Of a stretch of DNA of 64,000 nucleotides, positions 1 through 7,775 are shown piece after piece (position 1 is the first letter of the stretch; each line of letters opens with the position of its first letter). This DNA comes from Candidatus Dormiibacterota bacterium (GTDB lineage Bacteria > Chloroflexota > Dormibacteria > Aeolococcales > Aeolococcaceae). The stretch is from positions 14,917-78,916 of the forward strand of contig PLOF01000074.1 in NCBI GenBank assembly GCA_003142035.1, read 5' to 3'. The translations under genes and the position numbers were made by a program. Under the pieces are notes generated by a model. It saw only the letters and a list, made by a program, of their open reading frames with translations. It was not told the origin of the DNA and did not search any database.

Positions 1-1
1 G

Positions 2-595
2 TGCTCGTCAACAACGCCGGACAACTCCCAGCCCGGTGCTGTCGAAGAGACCCCGCTGGAGGCCTATCGGGCCCAGTTCGAGGTCAACGTCTTCGGGCTG
101 GTCCGGATGTGTCAGCTCGTGCTCCCCGCCATGAGGGCAGCTGGTGAGGGCACCATCGTGAACCTCGGCTCCGGCGCCGGGCTGGTCGCGCCACCGCTGT
201 CGTCTGCTTACTCGATGAGCAAGTACTCATTGGAGGCCTTGTCGGACTCGCTACGGTTCGAGACCCGTCGCTTCGGCGTGCGCACCGTCCTCATCCAAGC
301 GTCGGCAGTCAAGACGTCCTTCACTGACACCCTGGAGCGCCTCGCCCCCGAGCAGTCGCCCGACGGCCCCTACGCCAAGGTCACCGCCAACGTGCTCGGC
401 TTCGCCCGCCGAGAGGGCGAAAGGGGCATCTCCCCAGAGCGCGTCGCGCAGGTGGTCCTGCGCGCCGTCCGCTCGCCTCACCCGCACCCTCGTTACAAGA
501 TCGGAAGCCAAACCCGTGTCGCGCTGGTCGCCCGCCGCGCCCTCGGCGACCGCGCCTGGGACGCGACCATGGCCCGGCTAGTACGAGCCGAATAG
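2..595 (+). CDS. SDR family oxidoreductase, 5'-truncated and apparently frameshifted near position 22
   Basis: NNAG motif in frame 1 at 10-21, then GAVEETPLEAYRAQFEVNVFG and YSMSKYSLEALSDSLR in frame 2; SDR signature. Confidence 0.8.
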   Translation, partial: CSSTTPDNSQPGAVEETPLEAYRAQFEVNVFGLVRMCQLVLPAMRAAGEGTIVNLGSGAGLVAPPLSSAYSMSKYSLEALSDSLRFETRRFGVRTVLIQASAVKTSFTDTLERLAPEQSPDGPYAKVTANVLGFARREGERGISPERVAQVVLRAVRSPHPHPRYKIGSQTRVALVARRALGDRAWDATMARLVRAE

Positions 596-810
596 AACCG
601 AGATCGGGATCGAGTGTCGAGCCGGTCGCCGGGGGCGGCCGTCAGTCTGGACCGGTCACTCGAGCGCTCGGCTCCAGCACCGAGGTTGCGGCGGGCGATG
701 GTACCCTCGCCGAAAGTGAGCCGGACCTCTCCTCCTTCCCAGCGCCGCGGCGCAGTGGCGCTGTGCACGACCTTCGCCTCCACTCGCGCGGGTGCCGGCC
801 CGCCCCACCG

Positions 811-1671
811 ATGAGCTCCGCCCCACTCCACCCGCCACGCACGCCCGCTGAGCCCCGATCCCGGGCCCTGTGGGATGGGACGAGCTCCCTGACCCGGCCC
901 GGGCTGATCCGCGTCCCCGCCGTGATCACCGCCTGGTTCTGGGTCATCAAGGTGTTCACCACGGCGCAGGGCGAGGCGACATCCGACTTCTTCGTCCACC
1001 TCCCCCACGTCAGCCCCTACCTGGTGGTTGGCGGCGGCTTCCTGGTGTTCGTGGCCGCCATGGCGCTCCAACTCGGGGTGCGGCGCTACATCCCCCCGGT
1101 GTACTGGCTGGCGGTGACCATGGTCGCGGTGTTCGGGACCATGTGCGCCGACGCCATCCACATCCAGCTCGGGGTGCCGTACTGGGCCACCACGACGGCC
1201 TTCGCGGTGGCGGTGGCAGTGGTCTTCTGGGCCTGGTACCGCACCGAGGGGACTCTTTCCATCCACAGCATCGTGACCCTGCGCCGCGAGCTCTTCTACT
1301 GGGCGGCCGTGCTTGCCACCTTCGCCCTGGGGACGGCATGGGGTGACCTCATGGCCTTCACCCTCAACCTCGGCTTCCTGACCGCGGGCATCCTCTTCGC
1401 GGTGGTGATCGCCATCCCCGCGCTGGGCCACCGCTTCGCCGGCATGGGATCCGTGCTCGCCTTCTGGTTCGCCTACGTCATCACCCGGCCGCTGGGGGCT
1501 TCATTCGCCGACTGGATGGGTTTCCCGGCCACGACCCACGGCGCGCTGGGCTGGGGGCACGGCGCCGTGAGCCTGATGTTCACGGCGCTGATCGCCGTCG
1601 GCGTCCTGCACCTGACGGTGAGCCGCGTGGACGTGGAGCCGGGGCGGAGCCCGCTGCCGAAGCTGACGTAG
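811..1671 (+). CDS. Multi-pass membrane protein with four DUF347-like repeats (COG4705-like)
   Basis: Repeated pattern FW/YW-x(n)-T/F-x-x-G-x4-D (e.g. FWVIKVFTTAQGEATSDFF, YWAAVLATFALGTAWGDLM, FWFAYVITRPLGASFADWM); internal ATG of ORF 763..1671. Confidence 0.7.
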   Translation: MSSAPLHPPRTPAEPRSRALWDGTSSLTRPGLIRVPAVITAWFWVIKVFTTAQGEATSDFFVHLPHVSPYLVVGGGFLVFVAAMALQLGVRRYIPPVYWLAVTMVAVFGTMCADAIHIQLGVPYWATTTAFAVAVAVVFWAWYRTEGTLSIHSIVTLRRELFYWAAVLATFALGTAWGDLMAFTLNLGFLTAGILFAVVIAIPALGHRFAGMGSVLAFWFAYVITRPLGASFADWMGFPATTHGALGWGHGAVSLMFTALIAVGVLHLTVSRVDVEPGRSPLPKLT

Positions 1672-1833
1672 GCGCCCGGCCGCCCCGCGGAGAAGGCGGA
1701 GAAGACGGTCGCCTCTCGTCACGGGCCAGGTGTGACAAGGATCCCGTCCTGCCCAATGGTCTGAACCAGGCGGTGCCATTACCCGAGGACCGAGCCCGGC
1801 GCGGCCGCGCCTTGGGCTGCGACCATACGCGGC

Positions 1834-2928
1834 ATGCTGATGTTCCTCGACGACTACTCTGAAGGTGCCCATCCGGCATTGCTCGAGGCCCTCGTGGCGG
1901 GCAACGGCGGGCAGGAGCTCGGCTACGGGAAGGACCAGTACTCGCGGCTCGCGACCGCGCGGATCGCCGCCCAGGTCGGGCGGGATTGCGAGGTCCACCT
2001 GCTGGTGGGCGGCACCCAGACCAACCTCACCTGCCTCGGCGCCTTCCTGCGCTCCCACGAGGGGGTGATCGCCGCGCAGACGGCGCACATCAACGTCCAC
2101 GAGACGGGCGCCATCGAGGCCACCGGCCACCGCATCGTGCAGATCCCCACGCCCACCGGCAAGCTCGACCCCGGCCTCGTCGACCAGGCGCTGGCCCAGC
2201 ACGAGGATGAGCACAGCGTGCGACCGGCCGGGATCTTCCTCGCTCAGGCCACCGAGGTGGGCGGCGTCTACACCGGCGAGGAGCTCGGGGCTCTCTGCGC
2301 CCACGCCCATGCCCGCGGGCTCTGGGTGTACGTCGACGGCGCCCGGCTCGCGCCGGCGCTGGCGGCGCTCGGAGCCCGGCTGGACCTGGTCGTCGCATGC
2401 GGGGTCGACGCCTTCTTTGTCGGGGGGACCAAGAACGGGGCGCTGTGCGGGGAGGCCGTGGTCCTGGTCAACGACGGGCTGCGGCGCGACTTCCGCTACC
2501 ACATGAAGCAGCGCGGTGCGCTGCTCGCCAAGGGGCGGCTTCTGGGCATTCAGTTTGCCCGTCTTTTCGACGGCGACGACCTCTGGTACCGGCTGGGGGC
2601 CCAGGCCAACGCCGCCGCAGCGCGGCTGGCGCGCGGGCTCAGCGGTTGCGGGGTGCCCCCCCGCGCGGCCGAGGCCAACCAGGTCTTCGTCGAGCTCCCC
2701 GACGACGCGGCCACCCGGCTGGCCACGGCGGTTCGCTTCCATGTCTGGTCACACGGCGAGCGCGGCACGGTGATCCGGCTGGTCTGCTCCTGGGCCACCG
2801 ACGAGGCGACGGTCGACCGGTTGATCGACGAGGTGCGCGGGGCGCTGGCAGCGTCAACCGGCACCGCAACTCCGCCGGGTGAGGTGCGCGAGACCGGCGG
2901 CACGGCCCGGGCAGGTTCCGGCGCATGA
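1834..2928 (+). CDS. Threonine aldolase family / beta-eliminating lyase (PLP-dependent)
   Basis: MLMFLDDYSEGAHPALLEAL, GGTQTNL, HEDEHSVRPAGIFLAQATEVGGVYT, YVDGARLAPAL, FFVGGTKNGAL. Confidence 0.85.
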   Translation: MLMFLDDYSEGAHPALLEALVAGNGGQELGYGKDQYSRLATARIAAQVGRDCEVHLLVGGTQTNLTCLGAFLRSHEGVIAAQTAHINVHETGAIEATGHRIVQIPTPTGKLDPGLVDQALAQHEDEHSVRPAGIFLAQATEVGGVYTGEELGALCAHAHARGLWVYVDGARLAPALAALGARLDLVVACGVDAFFVGGTKNGALCGEAVVLVNDGLRRDFRYHMKQRGALLAKGRLLGIQFARLFDGDDLWYRLGAQANAAAARLARGLSGCGVPPRAAEANQVFVELPDDAATRLATAVRFHVWSHGERGTVIRLVCSWATDEATVDRLIDEVRGALAASTGTATPPGEVRETGGTARAGSGA

Positions 2929-3356
2929 CGGACACCGCCTGGGAACCCCTGCGCGACCTGCCTTGGGGCATCACCGGCTTGGAGCGCGCCGCCCAAGCCA
3001 TCCGCCAGGCCTCCTCGCGCCACACCTCCGTCTATCTCTACGGCCTGGAGGGAGACACCCTGGTGCTTCGTGCCTTCAGCGGACGGCCGACCGAGCACAC
3101 CCGGATCCGGGTTGGCGAGGGCGTCTGCGGGCGCGCGGTGGCCCGCGGTGCCGCTCAGGTAATCGCCGATGTCGCCAGCGACCCCGACTACATCTCCTGC
3201 AGCCTTGGGACCCGCTCCGAGTGCGTGGTCCTGGTCCAGCGCGAGGGCGGAGTGGTGGGGCAGATCGACATCGACAGCGACACCCCCGCCGCCTTCACCA
3301 CGGACGACGTCAGCAGCCTGGAGGATGCGGCAGAGCTGATCGCCCCGCTCTTCTGA
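2925..3356 (+). CDS. GAF domain protein, free-methionine-(R)-sulfoxide-reductase-like
   Basis: GEGVCGRAVARGAAQVIADVASDPDYISCS...GQIDIDSD; ATGA overlap with the upstream gene. Confidence 0.7.
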   Translation: MTDTAWEPLRDLPWGITGLERAAQAIRQASSRHTSVYLYGLEGDTLVLRAFSGRPTEHTRIRVGEGVCGRAVARGAAQVIADVASDPDYISCSLGTRSECVVLVQREGGVVGQIDIDSDTPAAFTTDDVSSLEDAAELIAPLF

Positions 3357-3430
3357 TCCGGCAGGCCAGCGGGACAACCTCCTCGAACGGCGCCGCGAGT
3401 CGAGCCCCTCGTGGCAGCTTGCGGCACCAG

Positions 3431-3482
3431 GGGTGAGCGGTTGCTCACCCTCTTGACATCTGCTCATCGAGCCGAATATGCT
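3431..3482 (+). promoter_or_regulatory. Predicted promoter with upstream inverted-repeat operator
   Basis: GGGTGAGC-ggtt-GCTCACCC (3431-3450), TTGACA (3453-3458), 18-nt spacer, TATGCT (3477-3482). Confidence 0.5.
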
Positions 3483-3539
3483 GCCTCGTACCTGATGGAG
3501 ATCCACAGAATTCGCATGTCCGAGCTTGGCGGCCGGTAG

Positions 3540-4460
3540 ATGCCGCTCGTCCCCCTGCAGCGAATCCTGGGCAAGGCGAGGTCTGACGGTTACGCCGTCG
3601 GGTACTTCGAGGCGTGGGACGCGTGCTCGCTGGAGGCGGTGCTCACCGCCGCGGAGGCGGAGTCCGCACCTGTGGTTCTCGGTTTCGGCGCCATGATGGT
3701 GGACGGGAAGTGGCTCGAGAGCGGCGGCATCGAGGTCCTCGGTGCCATCGGACGCAGCTACGCGGCGAGCAGTTCCGTGGACGTCTCCCTCCTCTTCAAC
3801 GAGACTCACACCCTCGACCAGGCCAGGCGTGGCATCGACGCCGGCTTCAACGCGGTGATGATCGACACCGAGCACTGGTGCCCCGAGGATGCCATCGTCG
3901 CGGTGAAGGAGCTCTGCCGCGTGGCGCACCAGTCCGGGGTGGCGGTGGAAGCCGAGCTCGGCAGCCTGGCGGAGGCCACGGCCGCCGGCGTGGACGACAG
4001 TCACGCCAGCGCGACGGATCCGGACCAAGCCGCCCTCTTCGTGGCGGAGACCGGTGTCGACTGTCTGGCGGTGTCGGTCGGGAATGTCCACATCCTCATG
4101 GACCATCAGGCTTCCATCGACATGGAGCGTCTGGGATCGATCCACCAGCGGGTAGACGTGCCCCTGGTCATCCACGGCGGAACCAGCTTCCCCCCCGCCG
4201 CCGTGGCGCCGGCGATCGCCCTCGGGGTCGCCAAGTTTAATGTCGGCACGGTCCTCAAGCACGCCTTCTGGGATGGCCTGGAATCCGCGACCCGCGCGGC
4301 CGGCCCCCGCCCCGATGTGCACCGGCTGCTCGGCTCCCACAAGGATTCCGACGTGACGGTCCTCGCCCAGGAGCTGATGGCGGCCAAGGTCCGCTCCCTG
4401 ATCCGGCAGTACGGGGGAAGCGGGCGCCAGGGGACGGCGACGGAGCCGGCTGCCGGATGA
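3540..4460 (+). CDS. Class II (fructose-bisphosphate-type) ketose aldolase
   Basis: NETHTLDQARRGIDAGFNAVMIDTEH, VEAELGSLAEA, VPLVIHGGTSFPPAAVAPAIALGVAKFNVGT. Confidence 0.85.
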   Translation: MPLVPLQRILGKARSDGYAVGYFEAWDACSLEAVLTAAEAESAPVVLGFGAMMVDGKWLESGGIEVLGAIGRSYAASSSVDVSLLFNETHTLDQARRGIDAGFNAVMIDTEHWCPEDAIVAVKELCRVAHQSGVAVEAELGSLAEATAAGVDDSHASATDPDQAALFVAETGVDCLAVSVGNVHILMDHQASIDMERLGSIHQRVDVPLVIHGGTSFPPAAVAPAIALGVAKFNVGTVLKHAFWDGLESATRAAGPRPDVHRLLGSHKDSDVTVLAQELMAAKVRSLIRQYGGSGRQGTATEPAAG

Positions 4461-5491
4461 GCTCGGGCACTCGCGCCACGAGAGCTGAGCTCGGGTCGGA
4501 ACCGGGAACCACCGAGGTCGATGCGTCCCACGGACTGGAGCTCTATCGCCGGATGCTGCTCATCCGGCGCTTCGAGGAGCGCGTCTACCTCGTCTACCTG
4601 CAGGGTGAGATCCCGGGGACACTCCACCAGTACCAGGGTCAGGAGGCGGTGGCGGTCGGCGTCTGCGACGTGCTGCGACGGACGGACTGGATAACCTCCA
4701 CCCATCGCCCACACGGTCACGCCCTGGCCAAGGGCGTCGATCTGCGGGCGGCGATGGCTGAGCTCTACGGCAAGGCGACCGGCTGCTGCGGCGGCAAGGG
4801 TGGCTCGATGCATCTCGGCGACCCCTCGGTGGGGATGCTGCCGGCGATCGCAATCGTGGGGGGAGGCAACACGGTGGTCACCGGTCTCGGGCTCGCATTC
4901 AAGCTGAGGCGCACCGACCAGGTGGCCGTGTGCTTCTTCGGTGAGGGCGCGAGCAACGAGGGTGCCTTTCACGAGGGCCTCAATTTCGCGGCCGTCCAAC
5001 ACCTCCCGATCGTCTTTGCCTGCGAGAACAACCTGTACGGCGCCTCCACCCCGTTTCACCTGACAAGCCTCGTCCCGGATGTCGCCGCCCGCGCTGCGGC
5101 GTACGGCGTGAGGGGAGAGATCGTCGACGGGATGGACGTGCTCGCCGTGCGCGAGGCAGCCGGACGGGCGGTGGCCGACGCGCGCGCAGGGGCCGGCCCG
5201 ATCCTCCTCGAGTTCAAGACCTACCGATTCGCGGGTCACAGCCGCGGTGACGTCAGGGGCTATCGGAGCCGCGAGGAGGAGGCTGAGTGGAAGGGGCGTG
5301 ATCCGATCGTCCGCATCCGCGAACGCCTCGCCCTGACCCTCGAGGAGGGAGTCCTCGATGAGACGGACGCCGCGGTCGAGGCGGCGCTCAACGACGCCAT
5401 CGAGTTCGCCCGGCAGTCACCGCTGCCGCGAGCCGAGGACGCGTTGACCGACGCCTACGCGACCGTGATCAGCAGGGAGGCAGCCCGATGA
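4457..5491 (+). CDS. Thiamine-diphosphate-dependent 2-oxoacid/acetoin dehydrogenase E1 alpha subunit
   Basis: YRRMLLIRRFEERVY, GKGGSMHLGDPSVGMLPAIAIVGGG, FFGEGASNEGAFHEGLNFA, FAGHSRGD. Confidence 0.92.
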   Translation: MSSGTRATRAELGSEPGTTEVDASHGLELYRRMLLIRRFEERVYLVYLQGEIPGTLHQYQGQEAVAVGVCDVLRRTDWITSTHRPHGHALAKGVDLRAAMAELYGKATGCCGGKGGSMHLGDPSVGMLPAIAIVGGGNTVVTGLGLAFKLRRTDQVAVCFFGEGASNEGAFHEGLNFAAVQHLPIVFACENNLYGASTPFHLTSLVPDVAARAAAYGVRGEIVDGMDVLAVREAAGRAVADARAGAGPILLEFKTYRFAGHSRGDVRGYRSREEEAEWKGRDPIVRIRERLALTLEEGVLDETDAAVEAALNDAIEFARQSPLPRAEDALTDAYATVISREAAR

Positions 5492-6534
5492 CCCCGGGGG
5501 CCCCTCCCGCCAAGGGCGGACGGCGGCTCACCATCGCCGAGGCATTGCGGGAAGCGATCGCCGAGGAGATGCGGCACGACGAGAAGGTGTTCCTCATCGG
5601 GGAGGACGTCGGCGTCCCCGGAGGCTTCGGGGGTGCGTTTGGCGTCTACCTTGGCCTGGCCGATGAGTTTGGCCATGAGCGCATCATCGACACCCCGATC
5701 AGTGAGAAGGCGATCGCGGGTGCCGCCGTGGGCGCTGCGCTGATGGGGATGCGGCCGATCCCGGACCTGCAGTACTCCGACTTCATCTTCGAGTGCATGG
5801 ACGAGCTGGTCAACCAGGCGGCGAAGATGCGGTACATGTCGAACGGGAAGCTGAGCGTCCCCATGGTCCTTCGCTGTCCGGTCGGCACGGCCAACCGGGG
5901 AGCGCAGCATGGTCAGTCCCCGGAGAGCTACTTCGTGCACGTGCCCGGCCTCAAGGTCGTCTGTGTCTCCGATGCATATCACGCCAAGGGACTGCTGAAG
6001 AGCGCGGTGCGCGACGATGACCCGGTCATCTTCTTTGAGCACAAGTTGCTCTACGGCAGCAAGGGACGTGAACAGGCCGGCGGCATGGATCTGACCGCGT
6101 ACGTGCCCGAGGAGGAGTACTTCTTCCCCATCGGCAAGGCCGTGGTGAAGCGTGAAGGCACCTCCGTCACAGTGGTGGCGACGCACATGAGCCTCTACCG
6201 CTCCCTCGCGGCCGCGGAGGAGCTGGCTCGAGAAGGCATCGAATGCGAGGTGATCGATCCTCTGACGCTGCTCCCTCTCGACGAGGAGACCATCTTCGCG
6301 TCCGTCAGGAAGACGGGGCGCCTGGTGATCGCTCACGAGGACACACTCACCGGGGGGTGGGGCGGCGAGCTGGCCGCCAGGGTCGCTGAGGAGTGCCTCT
6401 TCTCCCTGGAGGCGCCGATCAGGAGGGTTGCCAGCCACGACGTGCCGCTTCCGGTCGCCCCGGTGATGGAGCAGACCGTGGTGCCGTCGGTGGCAAGGAT
6501 CGCGGCTGCGATCCGACGTTGCTGCGAAAGCTGA
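5488..6534 (+). CDS. 2-oxoacid dehydrogenase E1 beta subunit
   Basis: TIAEALREAIAEEMRHDEKVFLIGEDVGVPGG, DTPISEKAIAGAAVGAALMGMRPI, EVIDPLTLLPLD. Confidence 0.92.
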   Translation: MTPGAPPAKGGRRLTIAEALREAIAEEMRHDEKVFLIGEDVGVPGGFGGAFGVYLGLADEFGHERIIDTPISEKAIAGAAVGAALMGMRPIPDLQYSDFIFECMDELVNQAAKMRYMSNGKLSVPMVLRCPVGTANRGAQHGQSPESYFVHVPGLKVVCVSDAYHAKGLLKSAVRDDDPVIFFEHKLLYGSKGREQAGGMDLTAYVPEEEYFFPIGKAVVKREGTSVTVVATHMSLYRSLAAAEELAREGIECEVIDPLTLLPLDEETIFASVRKTGRLVIAHEDTLTGGWGGELAARVAEECLFSLEAPIRRVASHDVPLPVAPVMEQTVVPSVARIAAAIRRCCES

Positions 6535-6541
6535 GCAGGCC

Positions 6542-7774
6542 ATGGCACACCGGATCGACATGCCGTCGCTGGGTCAGACCACCGACGAGTTGCTGATCAT
6601 CGAGTGGTTCAAGCGAGAGGGCGACGCGGTCAAGCTGGGAGAGCCGCTGCTCAGCGTCGAGACCGACAAAGCTCAGGTCGACGTGGAGTCGGTGGCCGCG
6701 GGGACCTTGCTCAAGATCCTCCACGATGCCGGCGACACGGTGCAAGCCGGCTCGCCGGTGGCATATGTGGGCGCTCCGGGTGAGACCGTGCCGGTTGCGC
6801 ACGTCGGAGTCGAGGAGGGCAGCGGCTCAGCTCCCACGAACTCCGCGATCGCCGGGGTCGCCGCAACCGCAGTCCCGGTGCCGTCACCCACCCCACGCGT
6901 CGAGCCCGAGCGTCGCTCCCTGGAGAATGCACCAGGCCGCGTCTCGGCGCTGCCCGCCGCGCGGCGGCTGGCGAGCGAGCTGGGCATAGACCTGACCAGG
7001 ATCGTGGGCACCGGCCAGGACGCGGTCATCACGGTCCGCGACGTCGAGCGGGCCGGGCAGGAGGCTTCGGTTCTCGCGGACGACCCCGACCTGGTTGCCG
7101 TTCCCCAACTGAGGCAGGTCATCGCGCGCCGGATGTCTGCATCGGCCCAGCGGATTCCCCAATTCACACTGACGGTCTCGGTCGACGCCAGCGGAGCTCG
7201 CGACCTGATCAGGGCCCAACGCGCGAGCGTCTCCGCGGCTCCCGGATCACGCCTGACCTACACGCACCTGGCCGTCCGGGCGGTGGCCACCGCGCTGCGC
7301 GATTTCCCGACCGTCAACCGGCTCTGGGTCGATGACGGGCCACATTTTCGCCAGCTTCATCGATCGGACGTGGGGCTCGCCGTCGCCTGCGACGACGGGC
7401 TCCGCGTGGTGAGCATCCCCGAGGCCGATCAGGCCCCGCCGGTGGAGCTGCCCGGTCTCCTCGGCAGCGCTGCCGAACGGGCGCGGTCGGGCTCGCTGCT
7501 GCCGGTGGACCGCCTGCCCGTCGCGGTGACCGTCAGCAGTCTGGGCATGTACGGAGTCGAACAGTTCCAGGCGCTCGTCGATCCCGACCAGACCGCGATC
7601 CTCGCGGTCGGCACCGTTCTGGACCGGCCGGTCGCCCGGGATGGCGCGCTCGGCATCCTGCCCATGGTGCGGGTCAGCCTCTCGGCCGACCATCGAGTGG
7701 TCGACGGCACGCTGGCGGCGCAATTCCTGCAGGCAGTCAAAGGCGCCCTGGAGAGCCCGAGTGGGGCGCGATGA
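6542..7774 (+). CDS. Dihydrolipoamide acyltransferase (E2) component
   Basis: Lipoyl motif ETDKAQVDVES, peripheral-subunit-binding domain VSALPAARRLASELGIDLTRIVGTG, catalytic ADHRVVDG. Confidence 0.92.
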   Translation: MAHRIDMPSLGQTTDELLIIEWFKREGDAVKLGEPLLSVETDKAQVDVESVAAGTLLKILHDAGDTVQAGSPVAYVGAPGETVPVAHVGVEEGSGSAPTNSAIAGVAATAVPVPSPTPRVEPERRSLENAPGRVSALPAARRLASELGIDLTRIVGTGQDAVITVRDVERAGQEASVLADDPDLVAVPQLRQVIARRMSASAQRIPQFTLTVSVDASGARDLIRAQRASVSAAPGSRLTYTHLAVRAVATALRDFPTVNRLWVDDGPHFRQLHRSDVGLAVACDDGLRVVSIPEADQAPPVELPGLLGSAAERARSGSLLPVDRLPVAVTVSSLGMYGVEQFQALVDPDQTAILAVGTVLDRPVARDGALGILPMVRVSLSADHRVVDGTLAAQFLQAVKGALESPSGAR

Positions 7775-7775
7775 G

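Noticed and set aside
2550-4340. 596-aa - strand ORF
   Set aside because: Spans two well-supported + genes; composition (His/Arg/Asp-rich, no motifs) typical of a shadow ORF.
7641-7775. Possible extended N terminus or fusion of the aldolase/SDR with E2
   Set aside because: This stretch is E2 coding sequence in another frame (DHRVVDG region); aldolase homology begins after the E2 stop.
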